The notes under the pieces were generated by a model that was given only the letters and a program-made list of their open reading frames with translations, was not told where the DNA came from and did no database searches. DNA of 64,000 bases from DASPKT01 sp035626475 (GTDB lineage Bacteria; Pseudomonadota; Alphaproteobacteria; Azospirillales; Azospirillaceae), in NCBI GenBank assembly GCA_035626475.1, contig DASPNP010000066.1, positions 1 to 64,000 of the forward strand. Direction: 5' to 3'. This document shows positions 52,510 through 61,333 of this stretch, piece after piece. Position numbers and translations under genes: made by a program. Position 1 is the first letter of the stretch, and every line of letters starts with the position of its first letter.

Positions 52510-52833
52510 GTGCAGGACTGGACCGACATGGCCGGCCAGGCCCAGCCCTGGCTCATGGCCGCCCTGCTGGCGGTCAACGCCTGGACCTTCCTGGTCATGG
52601 CCTGGGACAAGTACCGCGCCATCGAGGGCGGGCGGCGGGTTCCGGAACGCAGGCTCCTCTGGCTGGCGGCGCTGGGCGGCTCGCCCGGGCTGCTGGCCGC
52701 CCGCGCCCTCTTCCGCCACAAGACCCGCAAGGAGCCCTTCGTCTCGCGGCTGAGGCGCATCCTTGCCGTCCAGATGCTGCTCGGGGCGGCGCTGCTGGGG
52801 TGGGTGGCGGGACTGGGCACCGGGTCGGGCTGA
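52510..52833 (+). CDS. DUF1294 membrane protein
   Basis: 107 aa. Hydrophobic helices at about 14-32 (WLMAALLAVNAWTFLVMAWD) and 82-101, with the family motif WDKYRAIEGGRRVPERRLLW, GGSPGLLAARALFRHKTRKE and PF. GTG start at 52510, 12 nt after dctP. Function unknown; some relatives are fused to cold-shock domains, here it stands alone. Confidence 0.83.
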   Translation: MQDWTDMAGQAQPWLMAALLAVNAWTFLVMAWDKYRAIEGGRRVPERRLLWLAALGGSPGLLAARALFRHKTRKEPFVSRLRRILAVQMLLGAALLGWVAGLGTGSG

Positions 52834-52969
52834 CGGCGGCGGGAGTTAATTCCGCGGATGCGGCGCCATCGCCGGGGTACCGCCACATGGACGCGCAAAT
52901 TGCCATGGATGTTCCACCGGAACAGGACATACACTTGCCTCCTGCACCAGCGGGGAGGATGCGCCGATC

Positions 52970-54337
52970 ATGCCGACCAACATCATGGGCGACGCTGGCA
53001 ACAACACGCTTCGTCCGACGGGCGCCGACCAGCGGCTGCTGGGCGGGGCGGGCAACGACCGGCTGGAAGCGGGCGGTTTCTTCCGCGGCACGATCCTGAT
53101 CGGCGGCACGGGCAATGACACCTACACGGTGAATCCCGGCCTGCTGGACACCGCGTTCGTGCTGGAGAACGGCAACGATCCCGCCGACCGCTGGGTCGAC
53201 CAGCCGATCAACGTTCCGGTCAACCAGATCGTCGAGGTGGACGGGCGTCACCTGCTGCTGAACGACGCCTTCACCGGACGCTCGGTCCTCTTCATCGACT
53301 GGACCCGGCCGGAAAACGTGATCGAGTTCTGGGACGCCCTGCTGGAGGGTGGGGTCCGCCGCACCTTCACCTTCACCGAGTTCCGCGACGCCATCCGCAG
53401 CAGCCCCGCCTATGCGGGCTCCGTGTCGCTGGACACGCTCGGCAGCGCCTATGCGGCAGGCGTGCGGGCGGAGATCGCCTCGCACTACGCCGCGGCCGGC
53501 ACGGTCGGCTCCATGTCCGGTCCGTCCCTGGTGCTGAAGCAGTCGGCCGGCGGGCTGATCGCCTGGGACCCGGCGCGCGGCGCCGACGGGTTCAGGCCGC
53601 TGCTGCAACTGGCCCCGGGCACCGACCCGCTGGCCGTCGCCGACTTCACCGGCGACCAGAAGGCCGACATCCTGTTCGCCATGCCGGGCGGCGGCCATGT
53701 CGTGTGGGACGTGTCGCTCGCCGGGACGGGCTTCCGGACACTGCCCGCCTTCAACGGCTTCCAGCCGGTGGGCACCGGCGATTTCCGCGGCTCCGGAGCG
53801 ACCGACATCCTGCTGCTGAACGCCGCCGGCCAGCTGCGGGTGCTGGACGTGGCCGGCAACAGCGGCGCCGACCTGCTGACGCTGAACGGCCAGACGCGGA
53901 TCGCCGGCGTCGGCAACATCGACGGCGGCGGCCGCGCCGACATCGTCTTCCAGAACACCGCCTCCGGCGCGCTCTACGCGCTGACCGACGGCGGCTTCCG
54001 CGACCTGCTGACCCTCGACCCCGGCGGCGGCTGGACTCTGGCGGGCATCGGCAATGTGCGGCCAGGCGCGGCGGAGGACCTGGTGTTCCGCAACACCCAG
54101 ACGGGCGGCGTCGTCTTCTGGGACGCGACCCAGGGCGCCGCCGGGTTCGAGTGGTTCGCCACGCTCGGCGCTGAATGGTCGATGCGGGTGGACCTCGACG
54201 TCAACAATGACGGCCGCGACGACGTGCTGCTCACCAACGCCGCCGGCGAGTCCGTCTATTGGACGGGATCGGGCTGGGTCGGGCTCGGGTCGGTGCTGAA
54301 CCAGGTGCAGCTGGCGGGCATGGGGCCGCTGGGTTGA
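52970..54337 (+). CDS. RTX nonapeptide plus FG-GAP propeller fusion protein
   Basis: 455 aa, no Sec signal. N-terminal RTX calcium repeats (about 6-52: GDAGNNTLRP, LLGGAGNDRLEAGG, LIGGTGNDTYTV), a middle region of unknown fold (about 60-185) and a C-terminal propeller (about 190-455) of five or six FG-GAP units with DFTGDQKADILFAM, DFRGSGATDILLLN, NIDGGGRADIVFQN and DVNNDGRDDVLLTN. RTX repeats at the N-terminus instead of the C-terminus are unusual for type I substrates. Convergent with the LysR gene 9 nt away. Confidence 0.8.
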   Translation: MPTNIMGDAGNNTLRPTGADQRLLGGAGNDRLEAGGFFRGTILIGGTGNDTYTVNPGLLDTAFVLENGNDPADRWVDQPINVPVNQIVEVDGRHLLLNDAFTGRSVLFIDWTRPENVIEFWDALLEGGVRRTFTFTEFRDAIRSSPAYAGSVSLDTLGSAYAAGVRAEIASHYAAAGTVGSMSGPSLVLKQSAGGLIAWDPARGADGFRPLLQLAPGTDPLAVADFTGDQKADILFAMPGGGHVVWDVSLAGTGFRTLPAFNGFQPVGTGDFRGSGATDILLLNAAGQLRVLDVAGNSGADLLTLNGQTRIAGVGNIDGGGRADIVFQNTASGALYALTDGGFRDLLTLDPGGGWTLAGIGNVRPGAAEDLVFRNTQTGGVVFWDATQGAAGFEWFATLGAEWSMRVDLDVNNDGRDDVLLTNAAGESVYWTGSGWVGLGSVLNQVQLAGMGPLG

Positions 54338-54346
54338 GGCGCGCCC

Positions 54347-55267
54347 CTACCCCACCGCCGCCATGGCGTCGCGCAGCAGCTCCATGAACAGCCGCACCTT
54401 GGTCGAGGCGCGGCGGTTCTGGGGGTAGAGCGCCCAGAGATGGGTGCTGGCGCTGGGGCCGCTCGGGTCCCAGCCGCTCAGCACCGGGCGCACCCGCCCC
54501 TCCTCCACCTCGCGGCCGATCTGCCAGGTGGGCAGCAGCGCCAGCCCCAGCCCGGCGCAGGCGGCGGCGATGATCGTCTCGGCATTGTTGCAGACCAGCG
54601 GCCCGGATACCCGCACCGACCGCGCCTCCTCGCCCCGGCGGAAGCGCCAGAGCGGCACGGCGCCGCCGGGCTGGAACACCAGGCAGCGGTGGCGCTCCAG
54701 ATCGTCGGGCGTTTCGGGCTCGCCATGGGCCTGCAGATAGGCGGTGCTGCCCACCACCAGCCGGATGATCGGGGCGAGGCGCACCGCCACCAGATCGGCC
54801 ACGTCGGGATTGCCCGAGCGCACGGCGATGTCGATGTCGCGGTCGGCCAGGTCCAGCAGCGCGTCCGACAGCACCAGCTCCACCGTCACTTCCGGCGCCT
54901 GGGCGTGGTAGGCGGCCAGCAGCCGGTCGGCATGGCGCAGCCCGAAGGCCACGGGCATGGTGACCCGCAGCGTGCCGCGCGGCGTCTCCGCCAGCTCGGC
55001 CATGCTGCCGTGGGCGTCCTCAATCTCCGAGAGGATGCGTCGGGCCGACGCCAGGTAGCGGCGGCCGGCCTCGGTCAGGGTCAGGCTGCGCGTCGTGCGG
55101 TTCAGCAGGGCCACGCCCAGGTCGCGCTCCAGCAGCTGGATGCGGCGCGAGACGGAGCTGGGGGCGAGCGCCAGGGCGCGGGCGGCGGCGCTGAGGCTGC
55201 CGGCCTCGACCACTTGGCAGAAGACCGCCATCCCCTCCGCCCGCTCGCCATGCGTCGCTCCGGGCAT
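54347..55267 (-). CDS. LysR-family transcriptional regulator
   Basis: 306 aa. N-terminal winged HTH (about 12-70): FCQVVEAGSLSAAARALALA, SSVSRRIQLLERDLGVALL, NRTTRSLTLTEAGRRYL. The effector domain (about 90-300) is of the CrgA-like type. ATG at 55267. Divergent from the iorAB-like operon with a perfect 7-bp palindrome in the shared 101-nt region, so it probably controls that operon and itself. Confidence 0.92.
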   Translation of the reverse strand: MPGATHGERAEGMAVFCQVVEAGSLSAAARALALAPSSVSRRIQLLERDLGVALLNRTTRSLTLTEAGRRYLASARRILSEIEDAHGSMAELAETPRGTLRVTMPVAFGLRHADRLLAAYHAQAPEVTVELVLSDALLDLADRDIDIAVRSGNPDVADLVAVRLAPIIRLVVGSTAYLQAHGEPETPDDLERHRCLVFQPGGAVPLWRFRRGEEARSVRVSGPLVCNNAETIIAAACAGLGLALLPTWQIGREVEEGRVRPVLSGWDPSGPSASTHLWALYPQNRRASTKVRLFMELLRDAMAAVG

Positions 55268-55279
55268 CGTTGCACTCCG

Positions 55280-55296
55280 TCGAAAGGTACTTTCGA
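55280..55296. promoter_or_regulatory. perfect palindrome in lysR/iorAB intergenic region
   Basis: TCGAAAG, GTA, CTTTCGA: 7-bp arms with a 3-nt centre, 13 nt upstream of the lysR start and 73 nt from the iorA-like start. Candidate operator for the LysR protein. Confidence 0.5.
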
Positions 55297-55368
55297 TTTT
55301 CCTCTGTAGCGCAAGGAGGGGCAGCTGCGCCACTGTGCCGGTCGAGCGGGGGCTCGCGTCAGGGATGA

Positions 55369-55845
55369 ATGACCATGGCACATCGACTCACCGTGAACGG
55401 GCGGGAGGTCTCCGCCGACGTTCCGGGCGACACCCCGCTGCTCTGGGTGCTCCGCGAGGAGCTGGGGCTCACCGGTACCAAATATGGCTGCGGCATTGCC
55501 CAGTGCGGCGCCTGCACGGTCCATATCGACGGCATGCCGGTGCGCAGCTGCTCGCTGCCGGTGGAGGGGGCCGCCGGCCAGCGCATCACCACCATCGAGG
55601 GGCTGTCCGAGACCAGGGATCACGCCCTGCAGAAGGCCTGGATCGAGGAGCAGGTGCCGCAATGCGGCTACTGCCAATCCGGCATGATCATGGCCGCCGC
55701 CGCCCTGCTGGCCGAGAAGCCGCAGCCGACCGACGCCGACATCGCCGAGGCCATGACCAATCTCTGCCGCTGCGGCACCTATCCCCGCGTGCGCAGGGCC
55801 ATCCGCCGCGCCGCCGGCATGACCGACACCGGGAGGGCGGCATGA
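55369..55845 (+). CDS. (2Fe-2S)-binding subunit, isoquinoline 1-oxidoreductase alpha-like
   Basis: 158 aa small subunit of a xanthine-oxidase-family molybdenum hydroxylase. Plant-type cluster CGIAQCGACTVHIDGMPVRSC (given in parts: CGIAQCGAC, then RSC) and second cluster CGYCQSGMIM with CRCGTYPRV. Start ATG at 55369 with AGGGA upstream. ATGA overlap with the large subunit. Delivers electrons from the molybdenum site; acceptor unknown. Confidence 0.9.
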   Translation: MTMAHRLTVNGREVSADVPGDTPLLWVLREELGLTGTKYGCGIAQCGACTVHIDGMPVRSCSLPVEGAAGQRITTIEGLSETRDHALQKAWIEEQVPQCGYCQSGMIMAAAALLAEKPQPTDADIAEAMTNLCRCGTYPRVRRAIRRAAGMTDTGRAA

Positions 55846-58103
55846 CCGCCCTGTCCCGCCGCGGCTTCATCGCCGCCGCCGCTACCGCCGGCGCCGGTCT
55901 GGTCATCGGCTTCGACCTGCCCGCCGGCGCCGCGCCTGCGTCCCCCGGAGCGGCCACCGTGAACGGCTGGGTGCGCATTGGCCCGGACGGGGTCGTCACG
56001 CTGCTGACCAACGCCTCGGAACTCGGCCAGGGCTCGCGCACCGTCGTGCCGCAGATCCTGGCGGAGGAGCTGGAGGTGGACTGGGCCGCCATCCGCATCG
56101 ACATGGCGCCGATCCAGGACCGGTTCGGCACCTTCGGCACGCCGCCCACCTTCTACGGCACCGGCGGCAGCTCCGCCGTGCGCCGGCAGTTCGACAAGCT
56201 GCGCAAGGTCGGCGCCGCCGCGCGGCTGATGCTGGTGCAGGCGGCGGCCGAGCGCTGGCAGGTGCCCGCGGCCGAGTGCCGGGCCGAGGCCGGCCATGTG
56301 CTGCATCCGCCCAGCAACCGGCGCATCGCCTATGGTGCCGTGGCCGAGGCGGCCGCCGCCCTGCCCGTCCCCGCCGACCCGCCGCTGAAGCCGCGCTCCG
56401 AATGGCGGATCATCGGCCGGACCGTGCCGCGCGAGGACATCCCGGCCAAGGTCGACGGCTCGGCGGTCTATGGCATCGACGTCGTCCTGCCGGACATGCT
56501 GGTGGCGACGATCATGCAGGCGCCGGTCTTCGGGGCGAAGCTCGGCCCGCTCGACGAGGCGCCGGCCCTGGCCGTGCCGGGCGTGCGCAAGGTGGTGCCG
56601 ATCCGCGGCGTTCGCATCGCCGTGCCGACGCCGGGGCGCGGGCCGACCTACGTGGCCCTTGCAGATGCGGTCGCGGTGGTCGCCGACCGCTACTGGCAGG
56701 CGGCCAAGGGGCTGGAGGCGCTGAAGCCGGTCTGGGAGGGCGGGCTGGAGCCGGACCTCGACACCGCCAAGGTGTTCGACCGGCTGCGCGCCGCGAAGGC
56801 CGGCAACCGGATGGTGCCCAAGGCCTTCTGGCGCAGCCGGGACGATGGCGGCGAGACGGCCGAGCCCCCGCCCTACGATCTGCAGGCGGCATCAACCGAG
56901 GCCGGCATCGCCTTCGCCAACGCCGCGCGCGTGCTGGAGGCGGAATACACCGTCCCCTACCTCTACCACGCCCAGATGGAGCCGATGACGGCGGTGGCGC
57001 GGGCCGGAGCGGACAAGGCCGAGATCTGGGTCGGCACGCAGAACCAGACCGGCACGCGGCGCGTGCTGGCGGCGCTGCTGAGCCTGCCGGAGGACAGGGT
57101 CTCGGTCGAGACCACCTATGTCGGCGGCGGCTTCGGCCGGCGCTACCAGCACGACGTCGCGCCGCAGGCGGCGCTGCTGTCGCGCGCCATGGACGGGCGC
57201 CCCGTGAAGCTGATCTGGAGCCGCGAGGAGGATATGCGCCAGGGCCGCTACCGCCCGGCTGCGCTGGCGAGTTTCCGCGCAGCACTGGACGGGGCCGGCC
57301 GCCCAGCGGCGGTCGCCGCGACCGTCACCAACATCCTGGGCATCCCGGAGCTGGGACGCGGCGGGGTCGGCGGGGCGGAGGCGATGGGATCGGTGTCGGA
57401 GACCGGCATCCGCTACCGTCTGCCGGCCCTGGTCGCCACCGTGCCGACGCCCGAGGCGGCGGTGCCGACCGGGCCCTGGCGCTCGGTCCACACCACCCAG
57501 AACGTCTTCTTCTTCGAAAGCTTCATGGACGAGCTGGCCCATGCGGCCAAGGCCGACCCGGTCGCCTTCCGCCGAAGCTATCTGGAGGGCGACGCCCGGG
57601 CGCAGCGGGTGCTGGACCTGGCGGCGGAGAAGTCCGGCTGGGGCCGTCCCCTGCCCAAGGGCCACGGGCGCGGCGTCGCCTTCTGGTACTCCTTCCAGAG
57701 CCTGGCGGCGGCGGTGGCGGAGGTGTCGGTCCTGGACGGGCGCCTGCGCGTCCGCCGCGTCACCGTCGCCTTCGACTGCGGCACCTCGGTGGCGCCGGAC
57801 AACATCCGCGCGCAGATCGAGGGGTCGGTCATCATGGGGCTGGGATCGGCGCTGTCGGAGCAGGTCACGGTGTCGGGCGGCCGGACCGTGCCGCAGAACT
57901 TCGACGCCTACCCTCTGATCAAGCTGGAGCAGGCGCCGGAGATCGACATCCACCTGCTGGAAAGCCCGGCCTGCGCCGTCGGCGGCGCCGGCGAACCCGT
58001 GGCGCCGCTCCCCGGCCCGGCCGTGGCGAACGCCATCTTCGCCGCCACCGGCCGGCGCATCCGGTCGCTGCCTTTCCTGGCGCAGGGGTTGGAGGTGGCG
58101 TGA
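55842..58103 (+). CDS. molybdopterin-binding large subunit, isoquinoline 1-oxidoreductase beta-like
   Basis: 753 aa. Tat-type leader LSRRGFIAAAATAGAG exports the enzyme. The aldehyde-oxidase-type domains show PREDIPAKVDGSAVYGIDV, VYVGGGFGRR-like TTYVGGGFGRRYQHD, PTGPWRSVHTTQNVFFFESF and a final VGGAGEPVAPLPGPAVANAI with the conserved Glu. This periplasmic two-subunit arrangement (IorA/IorB type) lacks a FAD subunit. Substrate may be an N-heterocycle or an aldehyde; cannot be told. No XdhC-like maturation gene nearby. Confidence 0.88.
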   Translation: MTALSRRGFIAAAATAGAGLVIGFDLPAGAAPASPGAATVNGWVRIGPDGVVTLLTNASELGQGSRTVVPQILAEELEVDWAAIRIDMAPIQDRFGTFGTPPTFYGTGGSSAVRRQFDKLRKVGAAARLMLVQAAAERWQVPAAECRAEAGHVLHPPSNRRIAYGAVAEAAAALPVPADPPLKPRSEWRIIGRTVPREDIPAKVDGSAVYGIDVVLPDMLVATIMQAPVFGAKLGPLDEAPALAVPGVRKVVPIRGVRIAVPTPGRGPTYVALADAVAVVADRYWQAAKGLEALKPVWEGGLEPDLDTAKVFDRLRAAKAGNRMVPKAFWRSRDDGGETAEPPPYDLQAASTEAGIAFANAARVLEAEYTVPYLYHAQMEPMTAVARAGADKAEIWVGTQNQTGTRRVLAALLSLPEDRVSVETTYVGGGFGRRYQHDVAPQAALLSRAMDGRPVKLIWSREEDMRQGRYRPAALASFRAALDGAGRPAAVAATVTNILGIPELGRGGVGGAEAMGSVSETGIRYRLPALVATVPTPEAAVPTGPWRSVHTTQNVFFFESFMDELAHAAKADPVAFRRSYLEGDARAQRVLDLAAEKSGWGRPLPKGHGRGVAFWYSFQSLAAAVAEVSVLDGRLRVRRVTVAFDCGTSVAPDNIRAQIEGSVIMGLGSALSEQVTVSGGRTVPQNFDAYPLIKLEQAPEIDIHLLESPACAVGGAGEPVAPLPGPAVANAIFAATGRRIRSLPFLAQGLEVA

Positions 58104-58204
58104 GGGTTATTGGTGCGGCGGAGGAGCACCTGCCTCCCGCCGCGCTTTTGCCCCGGGGTCGGAAGGGCCCCGTTGTACGATGCCCTGTGCGGCGTCTCCC
58201 ACTA

Positions 58205-58463
58205 CCCGTCATCCCGGCGCAGGCCGGGACCCAGGGGTTGCAGTGGGATGCGAGCGATGCAGCACAGGTGTGGTTCGTAGGTCGCATGGAGCCGCAGGCG
58301 CAATGCGACACCCCGGCCGGAGCATGTCGCATTACGCTCCGGTCCATGCGACCTACGGGTGCACTTCATCAATGGTGCATTGCTGCAACCCCTGGGTCCC
58401 GGCCTACGCCGGGATGACGGTCGAGCGTAGGACGAGCGGGTGAGAACCATACAGCCGGTTCTC
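58205..58463. repeat. family A element copy 3 with a nested inverted repeat
   Basis: Outer arms CCCGTCATCCCGGCGCAGGC (from 58205) and GCCTACGCCGGGATGACGG (to about 58420), then the palindrome GAGAACC...GGTTCTC (58442-58463) as in copy 1. Most of the 427-nt gap 58104-58530 is this element. Confidence 0.8.
58276..58357. repeat. inner inverted-repeat element inside family A copy 3
   Basis: CGTAGGTCGCATGGA (58276-58290) and TCCATGCGACCTACG (58343-58357) are perfect 15-bp inverted repeats. Inside them GCGCAATGCGACA and TGTCGCATTACGC pair with one mismatch. This is a second element lying in the core of the first. Confidence 0.75.
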
Positions 58464-58472
58464 TAACCGACC

Positions 58473-58553
58473 TTAAGTCGCCGCCGCCTCGGCGAACTGG
58501 GACCGGGCGATCCCGATGTCGCGCCAAGCGTCAATCCAGGTCGGATGGGTCAC
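58473..58553 (-). pseudogene. possible remnant of a nucleotidyltransferase partner gene
   Basis: A 26-codon frame from GTG 58553 (VTHPTWIDAWRDIGIARSQF..., ends TAA) overlaps the end of the nucleotidyltransferase gene in another frame. Its WxxxWRDIxIARxxF pattern recalls the first helix of HEPN-type partners. It stops 10 nt before the family A repeat, as if the rest was lost. Short and speculative. Confidence 0.25.
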
Positions 58554-58887
58554 GGCCGTCCCTCATCACGCGGGCGCGCAGCGATGGGCCCAGATGGCGC
58601 TCGTCGATGACGTCGGGCTGGATGCCGGCATCCTCGCAGATGGTGAATATCTCGGCGACCAGATCGGCGGAGCGATCCGCCGGCACGTCGAACAGGACAA
58701 TGTCGATGTCGGACTTCTCGTGGAAGCGGCCCGTCGCCAGGGAGCCGAAGACCAGCAGCCGTCCGCCGGCCGCCCGAGCCACCGCATCCGCCTTAGCCAC
58801 GGCCGACAGTGCCGCCGCCCGCCGGTCGGCGACACGCCGGGCGATCAGCTCGCTCAAAGTCGGATAGGCGCGCTGCGGGGCGCTCAC
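58531..58887 (-). CDS. MNT-type nucleotidyltransferase domain protein
   Basis: 118 aa, minimal nucleotidyltransferase. The motif LLVFGSLATGRFHEKSDIDI then VLF gives the GS...DxD signature; an acidic third position is in QPDVIDE. GTG at 58887 has GGAG 7 nt upstream and is preferred over more distal starts. Such proteins usually pair with a HEPN protein as an antitoxin-like AMPylase; here no intact partner exists. Confidence 0.85.
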   Translation of the reverse strand: MSAPQRAYPTLSELIARRVADRRAAALSAVAKADAVARAAGGRLLVFGSLATGRFHEKSDIDIVLFDVPADRSADLVAEIFTICEDAGIQPDVIDERHLGPSLRARVMRDGRDPSDLD

Positions 58888-58982
58888 TTCGGGTCTCCGG
58901 TCGAAAGGTCCACACATTGTGTCCCTAACGCGAAGATAGGCGCATCGGGGCGGTGCCGCAACGCACCGCCCCGGCCGCACCT

Positions 58983-61271
58983 TTACCCCGAGAACTTGTT
59001 GTTCTTCGGGAAGCCGTTCGGCGGCAGCTTGCCGAGCGAGCCGCGGGCGGCGACCCAGGGGCGCAGGTCGGATTCGACACGGGTGCGCTCGCCGCTGCCG
59101 CCCATCCTCCAGGACAGGCCCTCGGCCATCTTCACGACGGCGAGGTCCTCCAGGCTGGCGTCCTTGTACTTCTGCAGGGCGACGCCCTTGCCGCGGGCCA
59201 GCACCGGCAGCTCGTCCAGCGGGAAGACCAGGAGCTTGCGGTTGTTGCCGATGACGGCCACGGCATCGCCCTCGGCCGGGACGCAGATGGTGGCCACCGC
59301 CCCCTCGCCCACGTTCAGGATCTGCTTGCCGGCGCGGGTCTGCGCCACGACCTCGTCGGCCTCCACCTGGAAGCCGCGCCCGTCGCTGGAGGCCACCACC
59401 AGCTTCTTGCCGGCGCGGTAGGGCAGCACGGTGACGATCTCCGCCTCGCCCAGATCCATCATCAGGCGCACCGGTTCGCCGAAGCCGCGGCCGCGCGGCA
59501 GCTTGTCGACGCCCAGCGTGTAGAAGCGGCCGAGCGAGGAGAAGACCAGCAGCTTGTCGGTCGTCTCCGCCCGCAACACGAAGCGCCCGCGGTCGCCGTC
59601 CTTGTACTTGGCCTCCGCCGCCTCGGCGTCGGTCAGGTGGCCCTTCACGGCGCGGATCCAGCCCTTCTCCGACAGGAAGACGGTGACCGACTCGCGCTCG
59701 ATCATGGCCTCCACCGGCACGACGATCTCGGCCGGCGCGTCCGCCACTTCCGTCCGGCGCTCGCCCAGCTTGGTGGACTGGCCGAACTTCCGGCGGATGT
59801 CGCTGATCTCCGAGGAGACCGACTTCCAGCGCTTGCCCTCGTCCTCCAGCAGCGACAGCAGCTCGGTCCGCTCGGCCGACAGCCCGTCATGCTCCTTGCG
59901 GATCTCCATCTCCTCGAGCTTGCGCAAGGAGCGCAGGCGCATGTTGAGGATGGCTTCCGCCTGCACGTCCGTCAGCCCGAAGGTCGCCATCAGCGAGACC
60001 TTGGGCTCGTCCTCCTCGCGGATGATGCGGATGACCTCGTCCAGGTTCAGGTAGGCGATCAGGTAGCCGGCCAGCACCTCCAGCCGGTGGTCGATCTTGC
60101 CCAGCCGGTGCTTGGAGCGCCGCACCAGCACGTCCAGCCGGTGGTCGAGGAAGGCGAACAGCACCTCGCGCAGATTCATGACGCGCGGCACCTGGTCGGC
60201 GCCCAGCACGTTCATGTTCAGCGGGATGCGGGTCTCCAGGTCGGTGTGGCGGAACAGCTGCTCCATCAGCACGGCCGGGTCGACGTTGCGGCTCTTGGGC
60301 ACCAGCACGACACGGATGTCCTCCGCCGACTCGTCGCGGATGTCCTCCAGCAGCGGCAGCTTGCGCTCGGCCAGCAGCTCGGCGATGTGCTCGATCAGCT
60401 TGGACTTCTGCACCTGGTAGGGGATCTGGGTGACGATGATCTGCCAGGTGCCCTGACCCAGCTTCTCCGTCTCCCAGCGGGCGCGCAGGCGGAAGCTGCC
60501 GCGGCCGGTGCGGTAGGCCTCGCGCACCGCCTCGCGCCCCTCCACCAGCACGCCGCCGGTGGGGAAGTCGGGGCCGGGCATCAGCTGCACCAGCTGGTCG
60601 GCGGCGGCCGCGTCGGTCGCCTTGCGCTCGTCGGCCGGCAGCGTCGCCAGTACCTCGCGCCACTCCTTGCGCTTCTTGATGCAGAGATGCAGCGCGTCGC
60701 AGATCTCGCCGACATTGTGCGGCGGGATGCTGGTCGCCATGCCCACGGCGATGCCGGCCGAGCCGTTCGCCAGCAGGTTCGGGAAGGCGGCCGGCATGAC
60801 GACCGGCTCCTCGCCGTCGCCGTCGTACGTGGCGCGGAAGTCGACCGCGTCCTCGTCGATGCCGGCCAGCATGGCCTTGGCGACCTCGGTCAGGCGCGCT
60901 TCCGTGTACCGCATGGCGGCGGCGTTATCGCCGTCGATGTTGCCGAAGTTGCCCTGCCCCTCGACCAGCGGGTAGCGGGCGGCGAAGTCCTGCGCCAGGC
61001 GCACCAGCGCCTCGTACACGGCACTGTCGCCGTGCGGGTGGAACTTGCCGATGACGTCGCCGACGACACGGGCCGACTTCTTGGGCGGCGTGTTCGGGTC
61101 GAGCTTCAACTGGCTCATGGCGAAGAGCAGCCGCCGGTGGACCGGCTTCAGCCCGTCGCGCACGTCGGGCAGCGAGCGCGAGACGATGGTGGAAAGGGCG
61201 TAGGACAGGTAGCGCTCGCTCAGCGCGTCGGAGAGCGGCTTGTCCAGGATTTCCAGGGCGGCGTCGGTCAT
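58983..61271 (-). CDS. parC: DNA topoisomerase IV subunit A
   Basis: 762 aa. Winged-helix and tower domains with DGLKPVHRRLLFAM, quinolone region HPHGDSAVYE (S83, E87) and catalytic Tyr122 in AAAMRYTEARL. The C-terminal propeller (about 500-750) has degenerate blades (GRFVLRAETTDKLLVFSSLG, RGFQVEADEVV) and no GyrA-box, consistent with ParC and not GyrA. Residues at the quinolone positions are of the sensitive type. Confidence 0.92.
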   Translation of the reverse strand: MTDAALEILDKPLSDALSERYLSYALSTIVSRSLPDVRDGLKPVHRRLLFAMSQLKLDPNTPPKKSARVVGDVIGKFHPHGDSAVYEALVRLAQDFAARYPLVEGQGNFGNIDGDNAAAMRYTEARLTEVAKAMLAGIDEDAVDFRATYDGDGEEPVVMPAAFPNLLANGSAGIAVGMATSIPPHNVGEICDALHLCIKKRKEWREVLATLPADERKATDAAAADQLVQLMPGPDFPTGGVLVEGREAVREAYRTGRGSFRLRARWETEKLGQGTWQIIVTQIPYQVQKSKLIEHIAELLAERKLPLLEDIRDESAEDIRVVLVPKSRNVDPAVLMEQLFRHTDLETRIPLNMNVLGADQVPRVMNLREVLFAFLDHRLDVLVRRSKHRLGKIDHRLEVLAGYLIAYLNLDEVIRIIREEDEPKVSLMATFGLTDVQAEAILNMRLRSLRKLEEMEIRKEHDGLSAERTELLSLLEDEGKRWKSVSSEISDIRRKFGQSTKLGERRTEVADAPAEIVVPVEAMIERESVTVFLSEKGWIRAVKGHLTDAEAAEAKYKDGDRGRFVLRAETTDKLLVFSSLGRFYTLGVDKLPRGRGFGEPVRLMMDLGEAEIVTVLPYRAGKKLVVASSDGRGFQVEADEVVAQTRAGKQILNVGEGAVATICVPAEGDAVAVIGNNRKLLVFPLDELPVLARGKGVALQKYKDASLEDLAVVKMAEGLSWRMGGSGERTRVESDLRPWVAARGSLGKLPPNGFPKNNKFSG

Positions 61272-61333
61272 GGATCAATCATGCTTTCGGAGGGCGGACG
61301 GCGCCGGCGGTCGCGTTTCCCGAGCGGGGGCGA

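Noticed and set aside
58205..58463. CRISPR array
   Set aside because: The repeats are inverted arms of one element with nested palindromes, not regularly spaced direct repeats with spacers.
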